DNA of 64,000 bases. Origin: Pseudomonas oryzae (GTDB taxonomy: Bacteria > Pseudomonadota > Gammaproteobacteria > Pseudomonadales > Pseudomonadaceae). The translations under genes were made by a program, and so were the position numbers. Each line of letters starts with the position of its first letter. The stretch's first letter is position 1. The notes beneath the pieces are model-generated. The model was not told the origin of the DNA. It searched no databases and saw nothing but the letters and a program-made list of their open reading frames with translations. Below, in pieces: positions 36,612-44,334 of the stretch. Location: assembly GCF_900104805.1 (NCBI RefSeq), contig NZ_LT629751.1, positions 310,001 through 374,000 of the forward strand, read 5' to 3'.

Positions 36612-37802
36612 TCAGAAGTAGTAGCCGACGTTGCTGTACACCTGGTTCTCCCAGCGGTCGCTGCCGCCGGCGCCGAGGCTCTGGGTGTAGCTGCCGCCGC
36701 CGATGTACGGGTCGTGCTTGCCGTGCAGCCATTCCAGGGCGATCCACAGCGGGCCGAAGGTGAACGAGCTGCCGGCGATGAAGCGCTGCGAGTCCTCGAA
36801 GCCGCTGGCGTCCTTGGTGAAGTGGCTGTAGTTGGCGTACAGCTTGACCCCGGAGAACCAGCCGTACTGGCCGGGCAGGGTGTAGCTGAGGTCGGCGACG
36901 TACAGGTTGCCCTTGGCGGCGACGTTGAAGGTGCCGTCGAAGCTGCCGAAGGACACCAGGTGGTCGCTGCCGGGGTTCTCTGGGCTCATCGACTGGCGCG
37001 CGGCGAGGAACTGCACGCCCCACGGGCCGTTCTGGCCGAGGTAGTGCACGGCGAAGGCGCGGCGGTCGCCGTCCTTGCCGGTGTCCTGGTTCTCCAGGGT
37101 CGAGGTCAGCCCTGACACGCCCACTTCCGAGGCCCAGTCGCCGAGCTGCAGGTTGCGCGCCAGGCGGGCGACCACGATGTTCTCCTCGTGGTTGTCGCTG
37201 CCGTCGACCACGTAGGCGTCGGCGCTGGCCACGCTGGTGCCGTAGGTGCGGCCGCCGCGGCTGGTGCCCTTGCCCTGTTCGGCGGGCATGCCGAACCAGG
37301 CGGCCTGCAGGTCCCAGTCGTCGTTCTTCTGGGTGTACTTGATGCCGATGTCCTGGGTGTCCTCCAGGCCGATCACGTTGCCCAGCGATAAGAAGAAGGT
37401 GCTGCCGAAGTAGGGCTGCAGGCCGAACGGAATCGGCATCAGGCCGGCCTGCACCTGGCGTTCGGCGTCGAGCTTGTAGCCCAGCCAGGCGTACTCGGCG
37501 AAGGAGATGTCGCCGATCTTGTCGGTGTAGTCGAACGGGCGGTGCTTGCCGTAGAAGCGGTACTTGGCCGCGCCGATCCAGCTGTCCGAGGTATAGGTGG
37601 CGGTGAGGAAGGCGGTGTCGAAGCCGAACTCGGCGATGTCGCGGTCGGGGTCGTAGTCCAGGCGGCCGCGGATCGCGCCGCCGAGGTCGAGGTTGTCGGT
37701 GACCTGCACGGCGGCGGCCGGCAGGGCAAAGGCGGTCAGCAGCGGCGCGGCCAGCAGCGGGCACAGCAGCAGGGAAGTGCGGCGGGTGAGCGGGTGACGC
37801 AT
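36612..37802 (-). CDS. Outer membrane porin (substrate unknown)
   Basis: A 396-residue protein with a signal peptide (about 1-31, ending PAAA) followed by alternating beta-strand sequence. It ends in NVGYYF, the terminal aromatic signature recognised by the BAM complex. Two-residue periodicity and strands such as WIALEWLHG and GVKLYANYSHF support a beta barrel. It lies between the permease and hyuBA, so it probably admits the hydantoinase substrate to the periplasm. It does not look like a classical OprD. The in-frame upstream extension is a shadow of the permease gene. Confidence 0.85.
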   Translation of the reverse strand: MRHPLTRRTSLLLCPLLAAPLLTAFALPAAAVQVTDNLDLGGAIRGRLDYDPDRDIAEFGFDTAFLTATYTSDSWIGAAKYRFYGKHRPFDYTDKIGDISFAEYAWLGYKLDAERQVQAGLMPIPFGLQPYFGSTFFLSLGNVIGLEDTQDIGIKYTQKNDDWDLQAAWFGMPAEQGKGTSRGGRTYGTSVASADAYVVDGSDNHEENIVVARLARNLQLGDWASEVGVSGLTSTLENQDTGKDGDRRAFAVHYLGQNGPWGVQFLAARQSMSPENPGSDHLVSFGSFDGTFNVAAKGNLYVADLSYTLPGQYGWFSGVKLYANYSHFTKDASGFEDSQRFIAGSSFTFGPLWIALEWLHGKHDPYIGGGSYTQSLGAGGSDRWENQVYSNVGYYF

Positions 37803-37912
37803 CGGGTGTCTCCGGGTGTTGTCGTTGTTTTGCGGGCACACCGGAAGCGCACCGCCGGGAGGCGGCGCGTTCCGTGATGGGGAAGATAGGCAGGCGGGCG
37901 CCTGCCCCAGGC

Positions 37913-39247
37913 TCAGAGGCTGTCGGTGCCGGCCGACCAGGCGCGGCGGCGGCCGCTGGCCAGCAGGCGGTAGCCGGCGAAGGCGACGACGAAGGTGGCT
38001 GGCGCCGAGAAGGTCGCCAGGCTGGCGTCGCCGGCCTTGAGCAGGACGATGCCGGTCGCGGCGGCGGCGAACCAGGCGAGCAGGCCGCGGGCGTCGATGG
38101 CCGGCAGGCTGGCGTCGTCGGCCACGGGCACGCCGCGGGCGGCGAAGATGTGCGCCAGGGCGATGGCCACCCAGGCGACGATGAAGATGCTCTGCCAGGC
38201 CAGCGCCTGGAGGATGTAGCTGAACACGTCGAAGCGCATCAGCAGGTAGACAGTGAGGCCGGTGAGCGCCGCCCACACCACGTAGGGCACGCGACCGAGG
38301 CCGAGGCTGGCGCCCAGCGCCTGCAGGTTGGTGGCGCCGAGGAAGAAGTTGCCGGTGTTGATGCGCGTCTGGGTGACCCACACGAACAGCAGGCCCCAGA
38401 GGCCCATCAACTGGACGATCGACAGCACCACCGACACCTCGCTGACACCGCCCTCGGTGGGGATGGTGGCGGCGAGGAAGATCCCGGCCAGGCCGTTGAG
38501 CAGGAAGGCCACCGCGTAGAACGGCATGCCGAAGTTGACGCGCGCGTGGTAGTCGCTGTCCTCGGCGCGGCCGAAGCGGGCGTAGTCCCAGGTGTACATC
38601 ATCAGCACCCAGACGCCCATGAAGTAGGTGAAGCAGTTCCACCAGCCGTACGCGGGCGCGCCGCCTTCCGGCGCCAGCTCCAGCCAGGCGGAGGAATAGC
38701 CGTACTGGTCCACCGCCATCAGCAGCGCCGCGACCAGGCCGAGCAGGTACAGCGGCAGCAGCACGCCGTTGAGCTTGTCCAGCCAGCGCATGGCGTGGCC
38801 GAAGATCAGCAGCACGCTGTACACCACCACGATCAGGTAGGCCTGCCCGAGGCTCACCGCGCCGGCGTAGTGGTTGAGCGCCACGGCCATCACCGAGCCC
38901 TCGAAGGCGGCGTAGTAGATGGCGGTGGCGCTGAACAGCAGGGTCGCCAGCGCGGCGCCGGCGCGGCCGAACAGATGGCGCGAGAACTGCGCCACCGACA
39001 GTCCGCAGGCGATGGCGTAGCGGCTGATCACCGCGTTGATCGCCCCGTAGCAGACCACCGACAGCAGCAGGCCGATGATCGCGTTGCGCGTGCCGAAGCC
39101 CATCGCCAGGGCGGCGCCGACCACCAGGTAGAACATCGCGCTGCAGATGCCCCACCAGGCCATGGTCAGCGAGCCGCGGCTGAGACGTTGATCGAGGGGC
39201 ACCGCGCTATCGGTACCCGAATGCTGGTTTGCAGGTTTTCCGGCCAT
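37913..39247 (-). CDS. NCS1 family purine-cytosine permease-like transporter
   Basis: A 444-residue inner-membrane transporter with about 12 hydrophobic segments. It resembles the NCS1 (cytosine, allantoin, hydantoin) family: the N-terminal SRGSLTMAWWGICSAMFYLVVGAALAMGFG and the WNCFTYFMGVWVLMMYTWDYARF segment fit. Hydantoin transporters such as Mhp1 belong to this family, which suits its place upstream of a porin and hyuBA. The substrate is inferred from context. A modest AAGAGA site precedes ATG 39247. Confidence 0.85.
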   Translation of the reverse strand: MAGKPANQHSGTDSAVPLDQRLSRGSLTMAWWGICSAMFYLVVGAALAMGFGTRNAIIGLLLSVVCYGAINAVISRYAIACGLSVAQFSRHLFGRAGAALATLLFSATAIYYAAFEGSVMAVALNHYAGAVSLGQAYLIVVVYSVLLIFGHAMRWLDKLNGVLLPLYLLGLVAALLMAVDQYGYSSAWLELAPEGGAPAYGWWNCFTYFMGVWVLMMYTWDYARFGRAEDSDYHARVNFGMPFYAVAFLLNGLAGIFLAATIPTEGGVSEVSVVLSIVQLMGLWGLLFVWVTQTRINTGNFFLGATNLQALGASLGLGRVPYVVWAALTGLTVYLLMRFDVFSYILQALAWQSIFIVAWVAIALAHIFAARGVPVADDASLPAIDARGLLAWFAAAATGIVLLKAGDASLATFSAPATFVVAFAGYRLLASGRRRAWSAGTDSL

Positions 39248-39438
39248 GACAGATCTCTTGTTGTTGTTGGAAGAAGCGAGAGGTCATGACAGTAGAAAAA
39301 TCGGCGCGTCCGGGCTTGCCGCTGCGGGCCCGGGCTTTTGTCGCTGGGTGTACTGGAATGGCGCGGCATTTGCCGCGCGGGGTATGGCAAGTAGGGGCAA
39401 CTGTGCGAATGACTGGTGTGAGGCTACAGCAAGCGTCT

Positions 39439-40878
39439 TTATTGCTTGCTACTTGGCTTGACCCCACCCCGTCGGCCCAGCCCGAAGCCGACGCGGTACA
39501 GGTCGGGCATGTCGATCCGGCCATCCTTCTTGCGCTCGAGCAGACCGAGGCGCTGCAGGTCTTCACAAATGCCGTCCCAGCCGCGTTCGGCATGCTGTGG
39601 TGGGAGGCGATCATCCAGCGAGGCAGAGGCCGGCCCGGACGGGAAGGCATCTTGCCAGCGCTCCAGAATCAGCTCGTAGTTGCAGGGCACAGTGAGACCT
39701 TTCAGGCATCCGAGGAAGGTCCTGATCCACGGAAACTCTTCGGCAAGTTCTTCGACCCGATTGTCCGATGCCTCTCGAATTCCACGCTTGATGCTTTCGT
39801 GGTGGATTGGCAGCTCTTCGGCCGAATAGCGCTGAACCGAATCTTCTACCGCCTGGCGGATGGCGGCCAGGAACGAGCGTGGTGAGGTCTGACCACGGCC
39901 ATCGGCCAGATGACTGACGGACCAGATATAGGGCACGCCTCGACGAGGATCACGTCCCATCCATGGGCCGGCCAGTTTCTCGAATAGGGTGCGTTGCAGC
40001 GGTGTTTCCCGGCGTGCTTCATCGGGCAGTTGCCAGATGCCTTCACGTTGGCTCGGCTGGCAGCCCGCGACAGTCTGGAAAAGGGTGCGCAGCTGTTCAC
40101 CCGCGCTATCGGGTGCATTGATCAGGCGCTGCCAGAGCAGACCATGCAGGTCGTGACGCTCCCAGTTCAGGGTGGCCCGGCTGGCCAGCAGTTTGGAGGC
40201 GTCCGCGAAGTTGGTCACATTGCGCTCCATCTGGTCTTCCCGCAGGAAGACCTTGGCATGCAGATGCGAAAAGGACTTCAGCCAGAGGGCGGCTTCCAGC
40301 AGGCCGCGCACGATTTCGTCCATGCTGCGCCAGTCGTTACTGGTGCGGTCCAGTGCATCGAATACAAACAGGGCATGGCGGTTCTCACCAGCGAATTTCT
40401 GGTTGGCCTGCACCATCAGCCGGGAAACGTCTTCCGGGTTCTGTTTCAGCCATTCGACTCGCGCCGGCCACCGGGAGGCCGGTAGCGGGTGGTCGAGCCG
40501 CTCGGCAAGCCAGTGCAGGATGACGGTGCGCCAGATGTCATAGGGTGCATGACCGGCCGTCCGTAGCTGGAAAAAGCTGTCGCGGTTCGGATGTCGGTCG
40601 ATGTTCTCATTGAGCGAAAAGCCGATGCAAACCTCGGCCCGGTCCAGCTGGCGCACGCTGCTGCCGATCAGACTGCGCAGCCCGCTATCACCCAGCACTG
40701 CAGTCCAGAAGGACTTGCCGACTCCCCGCCCCCCGACCACCAGTGTCGACTCCAGATTGAGCGCCTTGATGTGTGCCGGAGGAATGTACAGGTTGCTGGC
40801 TGCCGGGGTTTCCCCGTAGTTGCTGGTTTCCAGCTGAGCTTCCAGCATTGCCTCTCGAAGGGCTTGGGCCTGGGTCAT
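39439..40878 (-). CDS. P-loop ATPase, third gene of HEPN/KGGVGR cassette
   Basis: A 479-residue P-loop NTPase with Walker A GGRGVGKS (49-56) and a Walker B-like FVFDALDR (171-178). Long alpha-helical regions follow. A small C-terminal winged-helix-like segment (WDGICEDLQRLGLLERKKDGRIDMPDLYRV) follows these. The layout recalls STAND-type signalling ATPases, but I do not recognise a named family. Its ATG overlaps the stop of the KGGVGR ATPase by 4 bases, so the two are made together. Composition is somewhat less GC-rich than the flanking core genes. Likely role: sensor or effector regulator in a defence module (inference). Confidence 0.78.
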   Translation of the reverse strand: MTQAQALREAMLEAQLETSNYGETPAASNLYIPPAHIKALNLESTLVVGGRGVGKSFWTAVLGDSGLRSLIGSSVRQLDRAEVCIGFSLNENIDRHPNRDSFFQLRTAGHAPYDIWRTVILHWLAERLDHPLPASRWPARVEWLKQNPEDVSRLMVQANQKFAGENRHALFVFDALDRTSNDWRSMDEIVRGLLEAALWLKSFSHLHAKVFLREDQMERNVTNFADASKLLASRATLNWERHDLHGLLWQRLINAPDSAGEQLRTLFQTVAGCQPSQREGIWQLPDEARRETPLQRTLFEKLAGPWMGRDPRRGVPYIWSVSHLADGRGQTSPRSFLAAIRQAVEDSVQRYSAEELPIHHESIKRGIREASDNRVEELAEEFPWIRTFLGCLKGLTVPCNYELILERWQDAFPSGPASASLDDRLPPQHAERGWDGICEDLQRLGLLERKKDGRIDMPDLYRVGFGLGRRGGVKPSSKQ

Positions 40879-42182
40879 GCGTCTGTCCGGGTCTTTTGCT
40901 GAACGAATGCGGAAATGTACTGGATGAGTTCGGCAAAGACATGGTCGACCTGCCGCTGATCCAGACTGCCCATCCGCTCATGGAGTGATTGCAGGGCAAA
41001 AAAACCCCGATTCCAGCTGATCGGCAGGGGATAGTGCTGGCCGGTGATGTCGTCGACATCGAATGTCCAGCAATTCTCGCCTATCTCCCCTGCGGGGATT
41101 TCATCGTAGAGCGCTTCGAGAAACAGCTCGTGGCTGCGTTCGCGCAGGCCATCGAAGTACTCGGTGCGACGTTCGTCATCCGGCAGCATGGCGCCGACCA
41201 CCTTCAGGCGCTCACGAATGGTCGGAGCGACATCGTACTGCTGCCAGTGCTCGAACAGGATGCGATAGCCTGTCCAGGTCTGCTCGCCGTCGATGGCAAA
41301 CAGCAATACCAGGCCGGCTCCCAGATCGGTCACGCAGCTGGAGGCCACTTCGTCGATGCCTGCGCGCGAGTCGAGCAGGATCACGTCGGGACGATGGCTT
41401 TGCTCCAGCTCGGCAATCAGGCGAGACAGGCGTGTCGACCAGCCTTCGCGGTTGCCATCGGCGAACACCTTGGGCATCCATACCCGTCCGAGCTTGTTGA
41501 TGTATTCCCCGGGATGGCTGCCGTGTGCGGGCACGACCCGAATTTCGCCATCATGGCTCAATGGGCTGATGCTGACCATTTCTCCCAAGATTGCCGCGCC
41601 ATTATCGACCAGATCCTCGACCAGCCAGTCGGTGATGCCGAAGGCCGGTCGGTAGTCCTCCGGCAGCAGGGCCGAGGACAGGCCCGGCGATTCCAGGTCC
41701 AGGTCAAGCACCAGTACCCGCTTGCCGGCTTGCGCTAGTGACCAGGCTGTCGCCGCCAGTGCGGTCGAGCGGCCTACTCCTCCCTTGATGGAAAAGAACA
41801 CGATGCGGGGAGCACCTGTGGACTTGGCGGATATGCGTGCCCAGTCGCCTTCGGTAGCCAGCCGGTCGACAACCCACACCTGCGGGAAATCGCGCAGGGA
41901 GAAGCTCGGGGCGTCGCTTCTGGCCTGCTGCAGATCATCTTCGAACAGGATTGCGCGCTCCACCGGCCAGGCATGTGGCCCGAGCCGTTCAGCCAGTTGC
42001 GCGCAGATGTCCTTCAGTGCCTGTATGGCTTGTGGATCGCTGCGGACCGTCTCCAGAGCGATCAACCGTACCCGGCCATTGAGATCACGGTTGATCAGCA
42101 ATTCTCCGATGGTGTGCAGGTTGGGTGCGCTCTGCTGTAGAACAGCATGAATGGTGGTCAGAATCTGGTCGAAAGTGCTCAT
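40875..42182 (-). CDS. KGGVGR-type ParA/MinD-like ATPase
   Basis: A 435-residue ATPase of the SIMIBI (ParA/MinD) class with a variant deviant Walker A, KGGVGRST (133-140), where the usual KT/KS is replaced by RS. It has a switch motif LDLDLESPG (Asp160, Asp162) and Walker B ILLDSRAGID (Asp271). An N-terminal helical domain of about 120 residues precedes the ATPase. This KGGVGR variant occurs in accessory, probably defence-linked operons. It overlaps the upstream HEPN-like gene and the downstream ATPase by 4 bases each. Confidence 0.85.
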   Translation of the reverse strand: MSTFDQILTTIHAVLQQSAPNLHTIGELLINRDLNGRVRLIALETVRSDPQAIQALKDICAQLAERLGPHAWPVERAILFEDDLQQARSDAPSFSLRDFPQVWVVDRLATEGDWARISAKSTGAPRIVFFSIKGGVGRSTALAATAWSLAQAGKRVLVLDLDLESPGLSSALLPEDYRPAFGITDWLVEDLVDNGAAILGEMVSISPLSHDGEIRVVPAHGSHPGEYINKLGRVWMPKVFADGNREGWSTRLSRLIAELEQSHRPDVILLDSRAGIDEVASSCVTDLGAGLVLLFAIDGEQTWTGYRILFEHWQQYDVAPTIRERLKVVGAMLPDDERRTEYFDGLRERSHELFLEALYDEIPAGEIGENCWTFDVDDITGQHYPLPISWNRGFFALQSLHERMGSLDQRQVDHVFAELIQYISAFVQQKTRTDA

Positions 42183-42595
42183 AGCAGCCCCTCACGTCTG
42201 GCCTTGCGAATCAGGTTGCAGACAAGCTCGGCGCCGGTCCGGTGATCGGTCACACGTGGCGTACTGAAACCCGCCTGGCTGGAATAGCGCTGCGAGGCAT
42301 GCCAGTTGGAAAAGGGGTTGTCAGATGGCAGGGCATAGCCCGTGCCTTGGCGATGCCCTGTCCGATAGTCTTCATAGCGCATCCAGAGCTTATCGACATG
42401 CTGCTGATCCTTTCTGTCAGAAGGGAGACTCTTCTGAAAGTCATATTTCATGCCAAACGCGAGCATCAGTCTCTTCAGGCCACACTCGGCGCTCATACCA
42501 TATAGATGATCGGCATTCGCCAGTCGCTGATTGGTCAGCAGCAGTTCGGCATCCTGCCAGTGACGTTCATGGGCATCGAGAAAGTCGACCTGCAT
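42179..42595 (-). CDS. HEPN-like small protein, first gene of the cassette
   Basis: A 138-residue mostly helical protein. The segment HERHWQDAELLLTNQRLANADHLYGMSAECGLKRLM (9-44) matches the HEPN pattern, with a conserved AEC-x2-K turn. R61-KDQQ-H66 is a good fit to the R-x4-6-H motif of HEPN ribonucleases. It could therefore be an RNA-cutting effector. This is my reading of the sequence, not a database call. It is the promoter-proximal gene, with AAGGAG 6 bases before the ATG, and it overlaps the next gene by ATGA. Confidence 0.7.
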   Translation of the reverse strand: MQVDFLDAHERHWQDAELLLTNQRLANADHLYGMSAECGLKRLMLAFGMKYDFQKSLPSDRKDQQHVDKLWMRYEDYRTGHRQGTGYALPSDNPFSNWHASQRYSSQAGFSTPRVTDHRTGAELVCNLIRKARREGLL

Positions 42596-42660
42596 GAAGG
42601 CTCCTTGATGGGGGCGGTACGCTCGGTGCAGCCGATTATGGCATGCGAGCCCTCAAGCGC

Positions 42661-44334
42661 TCAGCGCGGATACAGCGGCGGCAGCGAGCCCGGCTTGGGC
42701 GGGCGGGCGCTGTCGCTCTGCGGCGGGGGCGGCAGGCTGCCGATCGCCTGCCACAGCGCCTCGCCCTGCCAGGAGTGGCCGCTGGCGCTGTACAGCGCGC
42801 CGTTGAGTCCGTCGAGGGCGTCGGACAGCGGCACGTAACGGGCGGCCATGTCGGCCAGGGTTTCCGGCTGCTGGCGCGCCCAGGCGTCGAGCGCCTGGCG
42901 GGTGGCCTGCGGGTCGTTGCCCTGGCAGGCGCGCCGCAGGTCGTCCTGCAGGGTACGCGGGCTGGGGCCGCTGGCGGCGGCGCGGATCACCGCCGGCAGG
43001 CGCCGCGCGCGCCACCACAGGCCGAAGCCGAGCAGGCTGGTCAGGCTCAGCAGGGCGGTGGCCAGTTGCCAGGGCCACAGCAGCACCTCGCCCTCGTTCA
43101 GGTCGGCCGGCAGCACCGGCGCGGTCTCGACGATCAGGCTCGGGTTGTCCTCCACCTCCAGGCTGTGCGCCGGCAGGCGGCTGCGCACCAGGCGGTCCTC
43201 GACGGTGTTCCACCACACCACCTCCAGCGCCGGTAGCTCGATACGCCCGGCGGCGGTGGGTACCAGGGCGACGCTTTCCTCGCGGCTGCCGATCAGCCCC
43301 TGGGCGCCCTGCCGGTTGTGCAGGCGCGGCTGCTCGGGGTAGCTGCGCAGCCACTGTTCCTGTTCCGGCGCCTTCAGCACCGGCAGCTGCGCGCTGGCCA
43401 GGCCTTCGGCGCGCAGCAGGATGCTGCGGGTCAGCGAGTCGCCGACGCGCAGCGTGCCCTGCGCGGGGCTCCAGTGTTCGCTGAGGGTCAGCACCCGCGC
43501 CGGCAGCCAGGGGGCTTCGGCCGGGTAGTCGGCCGGCTTGGGCTTGACCCGCAGGATCAGCTCCGGCGACTGCACCTGCAGCGGCTTGCCGCTGCGCGGA
43601 CCGAACGGCTGGGCGCCGCCGTCGCCGGTGTCGAGCGCGGTGGCGTCGAAGCGCAGGGCGGGAATGCGCAGCTCGCCGCTGTGCTGGGGGAACAGTGCGT
43701 AGCGGGTCTCGATCACGCCGTGGCGCACGCCGTCGAGCATCACCTCGTGGGTGCGCGGCGCGCCCAGCGCCTCGACCCGCGCGTCGCCCAACTCCAGCGG
43801 GCTGAGCCGGCTGTCGTCGTAGAGGGGCACCGAGTGGTAGACGCGCAGGGTGAGGATGGCCTGGGCCTGCACGTAGACGCTGTCGCTGTCCAGGCTGGCG
43901 TCGATGAACACCGGGGCCTGGCTGGCGGCCGTCACCGGCCGGGCTTCGCTGACCTCCAGTTCGATGGCGGCCGAGCGCGCGCTGCCGACCTGCAGCGGCG
44001 GGATCAGCAGACGGCCGGCGATCTTCGGCTGCAGGCCGATCACCAGGCGGCTGTCGAGGTCGCCCGGAGCCTTGCCCTCGTCGTGGTAGGTCAGCAGGCG
44101 GGTGTCGAGCACCTCGAACTGCGCCGCCAGCACGCTCAGGTCGGGGCGTCCGCTCGGCGCGGGGTCGTCGCTCTCCAGGTTGAGCTCGACGATCTCGCCG
44201 ACCGCCAGTTCGCTGCGGTCGACCCAGGCGCGCAACTGCTCGGCCCGCGCCGGCTGGCCGAGCAGCAGGAGCGCGGCGGCGAGCAGCAGGGCGTGGACGG
44301 CGCGGCTACGGAGACAGTGGGTCGTGGCGGTCAT
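42661..44334 (-). CDS. BatD-family protein
   Basis: A 557-residue protein with a signal peptide (about 1-31, ending QPARA). It has tandem immunoglobulin-like/oxygen-tolerance domains of the BatD type (for example LRAWVDRSELAVGEIVELNLES and APVFIDASLDSDSVYVQAQAILTLRV). One membrane segment lies near 440-460, with a cytoplasmic tail. It is the last gene of a MoxR-VWA operon and overlaps the preceding VWA-TPR gene by 29 bases. Such operons have been tied to envelope stress and metal or oxygen tolerance, but the precise role is unsettled. Confidence 0.87.
   Translation of the reverse strand: MTATTHCLRSRAVHALLLAAALLLLGQPARAEQLRAWVDRSELAVGEIVELNLESDDPAPSGRPDLSVLAAQFEVLDTRLLTYHDEGKAPGDLDSRLVIGLQPKIAGRLLIPPLQVGSARSAAIELEVSEARPVTAASQAPVFIDASLDSDSVYVQAQAILTLRVYHSVPLYDDSRLSPLELGDARVEALGAPRTHEVMLDGVRHGVIETRYALFPQHSGELRIPALRFDATALDTGDGGAQPFGPRSGKPLQVQSPELILRVKPKPADYPAEAPWLPARVLTLSEHWSPAQGTLRVGDSLTRSILLRAEGLASAQLPVLKAPEQEQWLRSYPEQPRLHNRQGAQGLIGSREESVALVPTAAGRIELPALEVVWWNTVEDRLVRSRLPAHSLEVEDNPSLIVETAPVLPADLNEGEVLLWPWQLATALLSLTSLLGFGLWWRARRLPAVIRAAASGPSPRTLQDDLRRACQGNDPQATRQALDAWARQQPETLADMAARYVPLSDALDGLNGALYSASGHSWQGEALWQAIGSLPPPPQSDSARPPKPGSLPPLYPR

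Noticed and set aside
32794-36621. 1275-codon plus-strand frame over hyuA and hyuB
   Set aside because: Antisense shadow of two recognisable enzymes; low-complexity Val/Ala/Gln/His translation.
39286-39885. 199-codon plus-strand frame at the 3' end of the P-loop ATPase gene
   Set aside because: Antisense to a gene with Walker motifs and translational coupling; no ribosome site.
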